Shown: in pieces, positions 32,242 to 39,217 of the stretch
How the letters are laid out: the number at the start of each line of letters is the position of its first letter
Numbering within the stretch: the stretch's first letter is position 1
From: an uncultured Schlesneria sp.
Lineage (GTDB): Bacteria; Planctomycetota; Planctomycetia; Planctomycetales; Planctomycetaceae
DNA length: 43,005 bases
Assembly: GCA_903904835.1 (NCBI GenBank)
Contig: CAIVEI010000079.1
Span: forward strand, 1 to 43,005
Direction of reading: 5' to 3'
Notes under the pieces: model-generated
What the model saw: the letters and a program-made list of their open reading frames with translations, nothing else
What the model was told of the DNA's origin: nothing
Databases searched by the model: none
Position numbers and translations under genes: made by a program

Positions 32242-32817
32242 TCAGCTTGCGGTAACCGGCGCTGGTTTCTTCGTCGAGACTTGTGAGAGTGGCAGGCTTG
32301 TCGCACCGATTGTGCTCTTTCGTTCGGCCGTTGTACGAACCCAGTCCAAGTCACCACGTTTCCAGACATAGGCGAATCCGACGAGCAATACCGCGAAGAA
32401 GGCGGCGACGTCGACAAACGCCGTCCAGCCCAATTGCAATGCGGTCGCCGCAGTGACTGCCGTCTGATCGGTAATCGAACCGGCTGGAAGCGAGAGCAAT
32501 TGTTCGCTCAATACTCGGCGAGCTCCGCTTGTTAACTCTGGATCAGTCAGTTGCATCGCCGTTCCGAAAACCGTTGCCCATGGAAAGAAGAACACGACTT
32601 CCACGTCGAAAATGATGAACAGCAGTGCGACTACGTAAAACCGAAGGTCGAACTGAATGTAACTCGAACCGATCGTCGGCTCACCACATTCATAAGTGGC
32701 ATCTTTTTCTGCCGAAGGTAAACGAGGGCGAACCAGCCTTCCGATCAGCAAAGGAGCGATCAGGAAGCCGATTGCAGCCACTGTGAATACAAGAAAATGT
32801 CCGACAACTTCGGTCAT
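32242..32817 (-). CDS. nuoA: NADH-quinone oxidoreductase subunit A, extended
   Basis: 191 residues; the usual length is 120-150. Helix 1 at residues 7-27, then the conserved loop YECGEPTIGSSYIQFDLRFY and helix 2 LLFIIFDVEVVFFFPWATVF, both diagnostic. An insertion of about 45 residues follows (FGTAMQLTDPELTSGARRVLSEQLLSLPAG...) before the third helix (AFVDVAAFFAVLLVGFAYVW), and a polar 30-residue tail. Similar long forms are known in planctomycetes. Seven bases after the DUF2203 gene. Confidence 0.92.
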   Translation of the reverse strand: MTEVVGHFLVFTVAAIGFLIAPLLIGRLVRPRLPSAEKDATYECGEPTIGSSYIQFDLRFYVVALLFIIFDVEVVFFFPWATVFGTAMQLTDPELTSGARRVLSEQLLSLPAGSITDQTAVTAATALQLGWTAFVDVAAFFAVLLVGFAYVWKRGDLDWVRTTAERKSTIGATSLPLSQVSTKKPAPVTAS

Positions 32818-32824
32818 GGCTGAT

Positions 32825-33277
32825 TTATTCCTTCGGATTGGCGTCGGTATCGCCGTCTTTCAACTTCTCTCGACCTTGAAATCCGGCTTCAACGGTATGC
32901 CAGAAACCGACAGAGGGTTCGCCGAGTTTCCAGCAGAGACAGACTTCCTTGCCATTTCGCTTGGCGGGAAAGTCGACCAAACCCAGAACCGGATCTTTAA
33001 ATTCGACACCTAACTCAAGCAATTCGTCGACGTAGCCCTGCAGACGTTCGACATCCCGTTCAAGATCGTGCCGAACTTGTTCGACCTCTTCGCTGTACGG
33101 ATCATCGGTTCGTGCGTCTTTCGACCGACCACGAGTGATTCGCGATAAACGCTCTTCACGATCACGGACTTCGGGAAATAACTCGACAATATCACTGACG
33201 ATCGCCCGGACTAGCGGCAAAGTTTGATTTGCCGAGGCAACCGAAAAGTACTGACGCGGAGCCAGCTTGGCACTCAT
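32825..33277 (-). CDS. DUF2203 protein
   Basis: A 150-residue coiled-coil-rich protein. The N-terminal YFSVASANQTLPLVRAIVSDIVELFPEV and the C-terminal LVDFPAKRNGKEVCLCWKLGEPSVGFWHTVEAGFQGR define DUF2203. Function is unknown. It is seven bases upstream of nuoA and would be on the same message, suggesting a link with complex I assembly, though the linkage may be accidental. ATG 33277. 196 bases separate it from nuoI. Confidence 0.85.
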   Translation of the reverse strand: MSAKLAPRQYFSVASANQTLPLVRAIVSDIVELFPEVRDREERLSRITRGRSKDARTDDPYSEEVEQVRHDLERDVERLQGYVDELLELGVEFKDPVLGLVDFPAKRNGKEVCLCWKLGEPSVGFWHTVEAGFQGREKLKDGDTDANPKE

Positions 33278-33441
33278 CGAAACTCCCTGATTGAGCTACC
33301 GCTCCGCAGTAGCAGGATTTCGTGTAAAAAGACCTGACGTTTAAGTTGTTAAGTCTCTATCACACAACAACTTGAGGCCAGATCCAGATTCGGTTTCACA
33401 ACGGCCCAACCCACTATCAACTTTGCTATCGCAAGATGGTC

Positions 33442-33465
33442 CCTGTCATTCATCGCAATGACAGG
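33442..33465. terminator. Hairpin just after nuoI
   Basis: CCTGTCATT-CATCGC-AATGACAGG, a perfect 9-bp stem, eight bases past the nuoI stop. There is no T-tract, so it might attenuate or stabilise the nuoI message rather than terminate. The same 196-base gap contains GAGCTACCGCTCC (33293-33305), the 13-mer of hairpin H3 in the array near 28.06 kb. Confidence 0.5.
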
Positions 33466-33473
33466 TCCCGGCA

Positions 33474-34043
33474 TCATTCTTTGGTTTCAGTAAACTGGAA
33501 CGGACTTGTCTCACCCTTGACCCAGACTGGTTCGTACAGCACTTTCGATTCGGCAACGGCCGTCGGGTTCAGGGTCGCCTGGCCCCAACTCACTTCCAAC
33601 GGCAATTTGGCATAGTCGACGATGCATCCGTCGCGGCTGTAACAACTGAGATCGTGGTTTGAACCCATGAAAATACAGTCGACAGGGCATGGTTCGACAC
33701 ACAAAGCACAGAACATGCACTTGGTATAATCGATCGTAAAGCCATTGACGCGAAAGCCCTTACCGACCGGACTTTTTTCTTTTTCGATATAAATACAATC
33801 AACCGGACAGGCGACTGCACATTTTTCGCAGCCGATGCAGGTTGTCAGATCGAACCGATGGAAGCCACGGTAGCGGGCTTTGACCGGAACCGGAACCTCC
33901 GGATATTCGTACACTTCCGTAAATGTCTTACGGCGGTAGGTCCAGATCATGGTCCGCATTGTGACGTACATGCCTTGCAGCAAGGTCGAAACAGCAACGT
34001 ATACGTTGCGGCACCAGTCGCGGAAATTCAAAAACGCCTGCAT
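33474..34043 (-). CDS. nuoI: NADH-quinone oxidoreductase subunit I (two 4Fe-4S)
   Basis: 189 residues of the 8Fe-8S ferredoxin-like subunit that carries electrons to cluster N2. Both cluster motifs are intact: C69-x2-C72-x2-C75-x3-C79-P and C109-x2-C112-x2-C115-x3-C119-P. A third group (SCYSRDGC) follows near 134-140, where standard NuoI lacks cysteines. The start ATG 34043 ([10 protein letters not shown]) is chosen because the upstream 24 codons look non-coding. It opens the nuo block but lacks nuoB, nuoE-H and nuoJ-N around it. Confidence 0.93.
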   Translation of the reverse strand: MQAFLNFRDWCRNVYVAVSTLLQGMYVTMRTMIWTYRRKTFTEVYEYPEVPVPVKARYRGFHRFDLTTCIGCEKCAVACPVDCIYIEKEKSPVGKGFRVNGFTIDYTKCMFCALCVEPCPVDCIFMGSNHDLSCYSRDGCIVDYAKLPLEVSWGQATLNPTAVAESKVLYEPVWVKGETSPFQFTETKE

Positions 34044-34198
34044 AAGGGTCTCGCTGGATATCGCTGTCCAAGACGCTCGCTGTCGCGTAAGCCGCGAAGC
34101 CAGAGCACAGCGCAAGGCTCCACCGCGATTTAGACTGATGGATTATAGGCCGCCACACCATCAACGCAAGCGACGCTAAACCACTGAAAAAGGGGATC

Positions 34199-34276
34199 TC
34201 TCACAAGTGAGAAGCGGATTTCGTGTTTCTCACGAAAATTGGGTGCCACGGTTTTACCGTCTTCGGTAAGGCCGTG
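34199..34276. repeat. Three successive hairpins between nuoI and the antitoxin gene
   Basis: TCTCAC-AA-GTGAGA (34199-34212), TTTCGTG-TTTCT-CACGAAA (34219-34237) and CACGG-TT-TTACCG-TCTT-CGGTAA-GG-CCGTG (34247-34276). They lie in the 363-base divergent gap that otherwise holds the antitoxin promoter and one GGTCGGGTGTTCAA element. Confidence 0.65.
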
Positions 34277-34357
34277 CTTGTTGTGCGAAGGTCTCCTCTT
34301 CAATTTCTTGCGGTTTTTTCAGTTGCAGCGTGAGCAATAGAGGGTCGGGTGTTCAAA

Positions 34358-34400
34358 TATGTGGTTCACATACCTGTATTCGATCGTTTGATGATATACT
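34358..34400 (+). promoter_or_regulatory. Antitoxin operator and -10 box
   Basis: TATGTG-GTT-CACATA (34358-34372) is a perfect dyad. TATACT (34395-34400) is followed by TCGGGC and then the ATG. This is almost identical to the TetR gene start (TATACT-TCAGGC-ATG), and implies a leaderless transcript. No good -35 is visible; the dyad may serve an antitoxin or toxin-antitoxin complex. Confidence 0.5.
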
Positions 34401-34406
34401 TCGGGC

Positions 34407-34670
34407 ATGACCACATTACCCTCCGAATTACAGGATATGGTAGAGCAATCGGGCGACACTCCTGTCAGGTTTGTCGATCCACGAACTCAACGCGTTTACG
34501 TCTTGATCGCCGACGAGCAGTTCGACCGACTCAGGTCATTGATCGACCTTGAACCACTGACAATCGAACAACAACGTCAAATTCTTCACGACGCTGGCCA
34601 ACGTGCGGGTTGGAATGATCCGGAAATGGATGCCTACGACAATTATTATGATGAGCAAAAGCAGCGATGA
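34407..34670 (+). CDS. Antitoxin-like protein of a MazF/PemK module
   Basis: 87 residues: LPSELQDMVEQSGDTPVRFVDPRTQRVYVLIADEQFDRLRSLIDLEPLTIEQQRQILHDAGQRAGWNDPEMDAYDNYYDEQ. The N-terminal DNA-binding-like half and the acidic disordered C-terminus match planctomycete antitoxins I know next to MazF genes. The stop overlaps the ATG of the toxin remnant by four bases (ATGA), the normal layout for such pairs. The gene appears intact although its toxin is not. Confidence 0.65.
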   Translation: MTTLPSELQDMVEQSGDTPVRFVDPRTQRVYVLIADEQFDRLRSLIDLEPLTIEQQRQILHDAGQRAGWNDPEMDAYDNYYDEQKQR

Positions 34671-34834
34671 TCTCTGTTTCAAGAGGTGATGTCGTACTGG
34701 TTGATTCAGCCGTTCAGGCTCAGAACTTACTGACGATTGACCGAAGTTTCATCCGGCGAAAGATCGGCTCGCTACCCACTGGAACGATGTCGGATGTCGA
34801 TCGTTGTCTGAAAGCAGCACTCGCTTTGACCTAA
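34667..34834 (+). pseudogene. MazF/PemK toxin with internal deletion
   Basis: 55 codons. Residues 1-13 (MISVSRGDVVLVD) are the start of a MazF-type endoribonuclease. From residue 14 the sequence jumps to the family's C-terminus: AVQAQNLLTIDRSFIRRKIGSLP, then TMSDVDRCLKAAL. A complete MazF of this type has about 110-120 residues, so roughly 55-60 in the middle are missing, in frame. The RNA-binding loop and most of the barrel are lost, so toxicity is unlikely. The ATGA overlap with the antitoxin is kept. The last bases overlap the stop of the convergent membrane gene. Confidence 0.7.
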
Positions 34835-36180
34835 TCGACTGAATTTTTAACCTTCCACAATCTCGACGCAATGCTTTTCGCCTTCTTGCGGACCTCGTCA
34901 GAGATGTGCGGGATCTTCCAGCTTGTTTCATCTGAGACCCCTGATTCGGCCAATGACCACATTAGAAGTCTTACGGATTCTGGATCGGTCAACGATACTT
35001 CTTTGTCCAGCAACAATTCGACTGTGCTCAGGACCCTAAGCCGCTCGTTGTCCTCCATATCGCGCAAACTACTCATCCAGAAATTGTCGCTGGCAAGTTG
35101 TCGCTGAAATTTCTCGAGATACACATGCCGGACCCAGTCATCAGGTCCCTCAGTCACGATTTCCACCAGGTCCATCATTCGCGGGGTCGATTCATGATAG
35201 CCAAGATGAGGCGGTGGGTCCCAATGGGGTGGAAATTCGTCGATTCGATGAGCCCTCATGATTGTGATCGCATCCTGCAAACCGCCCGTTCGTAACATTC
35301 GCTCGACCTGAAACCGAAGCCTTTGTTCCGGCTGAGTGATGGGAAGAATTACGCTCCAGATCAGGATCGATAGCAACGCGACTCCCCATACCGGCAAAGA
35401 GATTTTCCGAGACCTGTCGCCCGTTAATGCGTGGTAAGACCAGGCGGGTTGGTCAGAACAAAAAACGATGAAGCAGGCAATCACCCAAAAGGGAAAGGCC
35501 AGCATTCCCGCCATGTGTACCAACAGGGTCAGGGTGCCAAGGGTCATTTCGCTGTCGGTCATTCGCACGCCGCCCATCACAGCCAGAATCGGTATGGGCA
35601 TGTACGCCAGCAATAACAACAGGACGCTATCGGCAAACAACATCACGACGGGAAGAACAGTTTCGAATCGGGCGTTGAACAGAACCGTAATGACGCGAAT
35701 GATCAGGATCACTCGCCACAAAGCGACAATCCCGAGTAACCAGAAGTTGAACCCAACCGAATCCGATGCCGACAGAAATCGCTCGACGGGAATGGCATAA
35801 AGCCAGGCGAGCGGTGCAGTCATCCAGTACAAACCGAGAAAGGTTCGATAGCTGGAGAAAACGTTTTTGACATGTGCGTGTCGACGGAGCGAGAGCAGAT
35901 AAACCAGCAGGAATAACAGCAGTGATGTGACCAGCGAGGCCACGACCGGCAACAGCAGATGCCACGGTTCACTCCATAAATCTTCTCCGTCGTATTCACG
36001 GGCAAACCCGGCGGAAATCACGAACAGCAAACCGAGCCAGACGGTCCTGGTATTCTCGGCCAGTGACAAGATTGCTGTTCGAGAACCGACAAAGTACTGG
36101 GAGATCGTCTTCAGCGTGAGGTCTGTATCGTCCATCGTGGAACGCTCATCGGCATGGTCGATTGGTTCGAGACTCGTCAT
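34831..36180 (-). CDS. Membrane protein with cytoplasmic C-terminal domain (paralogue B)
   Basis: 449 residues. The first 300 form a polytopic domain of six or more helices paralogous to the neighbour at 36210: shared motifs are TVWLGLLFVISAGFAREYDGE, EPWHLLLPVVASL, YRTFLGLYWMTAPLAWLYAIPVERFL and LLGIVALWRVILIIRVI. The remaining 130 residues are polar and helical (LRDMEDNERLRVLSTVELLLDKE...), a part the neighbour lacks. No enzyme motif was recognised. ATG 36180 with AAAGGCG upstream; longer frames upstream overlap the neighbour. Confidence 0.75.
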   Translation of the reverse strand: MTSLEPIDHADERSTMDDTDLTLKTISQYFVGSRTAILSLAENTRTVWLGLLFVISAGFAREYDGEDLWSEPWHLLLPVVASLVTSLLLFLLVYLLSLRRHAHVKNVFSSYRTFLGLYWMTAPLAWLYAIPVERFLSASDSVGFNFWLLGIVALWRVILIIRVITVLFNARFETVLPVVMLFADSVLLLLLAYMPIPILAVMGGVRMTDSEMTLGTLTLLVHMAGMLAFPFWVIACFIVFCSDQPAWSYHALTGDRSRKISLPVWGVALLSILIWSVILPITQPEQRLRFQVERMLRTGGLQDAITIMRAHRIDEFPPHWDPPPHLGYHESTPRMMDLVEIVTEGPDDWVRHVYLEKFQRQLASDNFWMSSLRDMEDNERLRVLSTVELLLDKEVSLTDPESVRLLMWSLAESGVSDETSWKIPHISDEVRKKAKSIASRLWKVKNSVD

Positions 36181-36209
36181 CAGAAACGCCTTTGCCCGGT
36201 CGGTCTCGT

Positions 36210-37124
36210 TTACGGAGCCAGAAAATGAAAAACGTTGCTGGCGACCAGAAACATAAACCAGCCAACGAGTGATGCCGTTGCCAGAACCCAAACTGTTGGT
36301 TGAATTCGTTGAGACGGTTTGACCCTGGCCATGACATTCACCCATTCGGGTTCTGTTGAAACGAAAACCAACACAAAACCCAGTGCCAAAAAAGGATAGG
36401 TCAGTATTCCCCACCACCCTGCGTACCGTGACACCATTTCGGCTGTGAGTTGACCATGCGCCGATCGAACCCCGCCCATGAATGAGATGACCGGTCGGGG
36501 AGCCATGGCGAAAAGGAACAGCACGACTGAATCAGCAAACAACAGCACGATGGGAAGAACATTGACGGTCCAGGCGTTGAACAATACGACGATCACTCGC
36601 ACGATGAGTAGGACACGCCAGAGCGAAACCAACCCCAGCAGCCAGATGTTGGCGTTGGTCGCTCCTTCAGGCGGCAGAAATTTCTCGACGGGAATCCCAT
36701 AAAACCAGGCTAAAGGAGCCGTCATCCAATACAGCCCTAGAAATTTTCGATAGGTAACCCAGAACCCCTCGATCTCAGCCCCTCGGTAGATCGCCACGCT
36801 GTAAACCATGACGAACAAAATCCAGGAAGTGGCCAGGGATGCGACGAGCGGTGCCAGCAGATGCCAGGGTTCCTGAGACAGATTTTCCCGGTCGTATTCG
36901 CGAACCAGTCCAGCGGTGATCACAAATATCAATCCCAGCCAGACCGTCGCACGATTCGTCGCCAGATCCAGAATTGCGGAGCGGTATCCGAACAGGTATT
37001 GAACGAGCGTTATCAGCGAGACGTTTTCACACTCAGTTTCGGGCGGCGTCTGAATGGGTGATGGCACTGGAATCTCGTAATTTGTGAATGAATTGTTCAC
37101 GACGATGATGTGTCGCTGCTTCAC
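36210..37124 (-). CDS. Membrane protein (paralogue A)
   Basis: Up to 304 residues, polytopic, lacking the C-terminal soluble part of its downstream paralogue. Shared segments: ATVWLGLIFVITAGLVREYDRE, EPWHLLAPLVASL, YRKFLGLYWMTAPLAWFYGIPVEKFL, LLGLVSLWRVLLIVRVI. Start is uncertain: GTG at 37124, 37100 or 37067; the last has GAG nine bases upstream and gives the best match to the paralogue. With any of them it overlaps the 3' end of the radical SAM gene (stop at 37033). Family unknown to me. Confidence 0.75.
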   Translation of the reverse strand: MKQRHIIVVNNSFTNYEIPVPSPIQTPPETECENVSLITLVQYLFGYRSAILDLATNRATVWLGLIFVITAGLVREYDRENLSQEPWHLLAPLVASLATSWILFVMVYSVAIYRGAEIEGFWVTYRKFLGLYWMTAPLAWFYGIPVEKFLPPEGATNANIWLLGLVSLWRVLLIVRVIVVLFNAWTVNVLPIVLLFADSVVLFLFAMAPRPVISFMGGVRSAHGQLTAEMVSRYAGWWGILTYPFLALGFVLVFVSTEPEWVNVMARVKPSQRIQPTVWVLATASLVGWFMFLVASNVFHFLAP

Positions 37125-38373
37125 TGTAAAGTGACTGACTGACGCGGATCAAACCGGCTCGTAGTTCCATCGCGGTCATTCCCTGTGGCTCGTGAGTCAG
37201 ATCGAACAGGGTACATTTCTCCCAGAACCGATCTTCAAACAGCCGCCCTTCCCGACGCAAACGATCATAAAGCGGCGTGCCGGGGAAAGGAGTCTGCAAC
37301 GTCACCTGAACCTCATACAAACCCGATTGCCGGACAAACTCCAGCACTCGATCGAAGTCATCGGTCGTTTGTCCATCCAATCCCAGGATGAAGCAACCGT
37401 TGACTGTGATTCCAGCAGCCTGAATCCGTTCGATCATTTCCATGTACCGATCCTGCTGTTTCAACTTCCAGTTGGATCGCAATTCCATCCCGTCCAGGCC
37501 AAGCGTTGTCGGGCTTTCCAATCCAATCAGCACCTGACGACAACCGGCATCGCGAGCCAGCGAGATCAGTTCAGCATCTTCACCAAACCCAATATCCGTT
37601 TCCGTAAAGAATCGGATCTGCTCGGGAATCAGTGCCCGCATGAGTTCCTTTGAATGGGCCTTTTGAACAAACGTGTTGTCGTCGGCGAACTCGATAAAAG
37701 GGCGCGACCAGATCGATTTGATCCGACGGATCTCTTCGATAACTCTCTTGACTGGCTTCGTCTGATAACGGGGAGCGATCATGATCGAACTGGCACAGAA
37801 ATCACACTTCCACGGGCAGCCGCGTGAGGTCTGTACGGTAATCCGATTGTATTTCGCGGGGTCCAAAAGATCGAAACGAGGTGTCAATGTGTCGGCAAGA
37901 TTCCATTGCCGTGAAGGACGATAGACACGTTTCAGCCGACCGTTACGGGCGTCTTCAACAAGCTGCGGCCAGGTCTCTTCCGCCTCGCCGATCACGATGG
38001 CGTCGGCATGCTGCAAAGCCTCATCCGGCATCGCACTGACATGCAGTCCACCGAGAACGACTTTTACGCCGTTTCGACGTTGACGTAGCCGATCTGCCAG
38101 TTGATAGGCATCTTCGATCTGCGCCGTGAAACTGGAGATGGCGATCAGGTCAAAGTCATCTTCCGGGGGCAAGTCTTTCGAGTAATCAAAGATCTCGTGA
38201 TAGGAGATCTCGTCGGATGCAGGAGTGAGTCCGGCCAACGTCAGCAGCCCGAGACTGGGCAATTGCGCGATCACTTCTTTTCGCTCGACGAAACCGGGCA
38301 TGCTCAGTCCCAGTTCGAGCAGTTCCGTGTCCCAGGCACGAACACCGCTCATCGCGATCAAGCCGATCTTCAT
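37033..38373 (-). CDS. Cobalamin-binding radical SAM protein
   Basis: 446 residues. The N-terminal 150 residues look like a B12-binding Rossmann domain (KVVLGGLHVSAMPDEALQHADAIVIGEAEETW). The radical SAM core begins with C186-x3-C190-x2-C193 (SRGCPWKCDFCASS), then FADDNTFV, TETDIGFGEDAELI and ILGLDGQTTDDFDR. Members methylate or rearrange lipids, cofactors or natural products; which is unknown. ATG 38373 is the conserved start (MKIGLIAMSG). A GTG three codons upstream (38382) has a better Shine-Dalgarno (GGAGAG, six bases away). It is the first gene of a unit with the two membrane paralogues. Confidence 0.88.
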   Translation of the reverse strand: MKIGLIAMSGVRAWDTELLELGLSMPGFVERKEVIAQLPSLGLLTLAGLTPASDEISYHEIFDYSKDLPPEDDFDLIAISSFTAQIEDAYQLADRLRQRRNGVKVVLGGLHVSAMPDEALQHADAIVIGEAEETWPQLVEDARNGRLKRVYRPSRQWNLADTLTPRFDLLDPAKYNRITVQTSRGCPWKCDFCASSIMIAPRYQTKPVKRVIEEIRRIKSIWSRPFIEFADDNTFVQKAHSKELMRALIPEQIRFFTETDIGFGEDAELISLARDAGCRQVLIGLESPTTLGLDGMELRSNWKLKQQDRYMEMIERIQAAGITVNGCFILGLDGQTTDDFDRVLEFVRQSGLYEVQVTLQTPFPGTPLYDRLRREGRLFEDRFWEKCTLFDLTHEPQGMTAMELRAGLIRVSQSLYSEAATHHRREQFIHKLRDSSAITHSDAARN

Positions 38374-38579
38374 GGCCTTCACGAAAGACTCTCCCACTCC
38401 AGCCGATTTGGTACCGACGATTACCACGACCGATAAACGTCGCGATTATCAGCCCGCCTGAGACGTTTTGTCGAGAACCTACTGGGGCGATTTACAGATT
38501 TGAGGTGATTTTCAATTGCAGCGTCAGCACGCGACCCAAGAATGAGTCTCAGTAAATTCTCCTTCTCCCGGTCAATTCT

Positions 38580-38870
38580 TCAGGAATCGTTTGGGTTGCT
38601 AAACAGAAATCCTGCTTGCTTTTCGTTATTGACGAAATCGATGGTCGCCCCTTGTAAGCGTTTTGCAGAGGCCTTGTCGAACACAAAACTAACCCCTTGT
38701 TTGCTCAGGATAGTATCGTTGACTGTGTCGTAATCTTCTACGAACTCGATGCCGTAGCTGCTTCCGCCGTCACGAGGCGTACAGTTGATTCGAACGAACA
38801 TCACTTGATTTGGAAAAATCCGGTTTCGAACGGACTTGAGTTCCAGAACTGCGCTGTCGGAAATCTGCAC
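38580..38870 (-). CDS. HesB/IscA-like protein lacking the cysteine ligands
   Basis: A 96-residue A-type carrier fold: ISDSAVLELKSVR, then SYGIEFVEDYDTVND, FVFDKASAKRLQGATIDFV and AGFLFSNPN. In IscA, ErpA and HesB three cysteines (one before SGFxY and a C-terminal CGC) hold Fe-S. Here the first position is GGSSYG with no Cys, and the protein ends at NPNDS before the CGC. One Cys occurs elsewhere (INCTP). It therefore cannot be a normal Fe-S carrier. GTG start. Confidence 0.75.
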   Translation of the reverse strand: MQISDSAVLELKSVRNRIFPNQVMFVRINCTPRDGGSSYGIEFVEDYDTVNDTILSKQGVSFVFDKASAKRLQGATIDFVNNEKQAGFLFSNPNDS

Positions 38871-38882
38871 AGCCGGAACGAA

Positions 38883-39008
38883 TCAATTGGCTGCAACATC
38901 CTGTTTCTCGTCGGGTTTTTGAAACCTCAGTCCTCGTGAAAACCGCCACGCGATGGCAACAATGACGCCAGCGGTAACGCCTAGAGTAATGAATATTTCC
39001 GGTTTCAT
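38883..39008 (-). CDS. Putative tiny single-helix membrane protein
   Basis: 41 residues: MKPEIFITLGVTAGVIVAIAWRF and a basic then acidic tail (SRGLRFQKPDEKQDVAAN), one helix followed by positive charges. It lies 12 bases upstream of the IscA-like gene, so both may share a transcript. No Shine-Dalgarno is visible. Support is only hydrophobicity and position. Confidence 0.35.
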   Translation of the reverse strand: MKPEIFITLGVTAGVIVAIAWRFSRGLRFQKPDEKQDVAAN

Positions 39009-39134
39009 AATTTGGGGGTGCTCGTGAAATTCGAGAGTTCGGAACAATGACTTTTCATTTCGATGACGTTCATGATTACAACGGTCCCCAGAACCGGGAT
39101 GAACCTGCCAAAGACTTGGCGCGTTTGTTTCTGG

Positions 39135-39174
39135 TTGACACACTCAATTACAGATTCATTGATCAGCGATCAAT
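39135..39174 (+). promoter_or_regulatory. HSP90-gene promoter candidate with dyad
   Basis: TTGACA (39135-39140), 17 bases, ATTGAT (39158-39163). The dyad ATTGATC-AGC-GATCAAT (39158-39174) covers the -10 and the likely start site. The CIRCE heat-shock element is not present. Confidence 0.45.
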
Positions 39175-39217
39175 GTTCCGTTCCGATCATTCTCTGCAAT
39201 CTGCGCGAGCACGTTTT

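Noticed and set aside
39020-39217. CIRCE heat-shock element upstream of HSP90
   Set aside because: The TTAGCACTC-N9-GAGTGCTAA sequence is not there; the dyad present is ATTGATC-AGC-GATCAAT.
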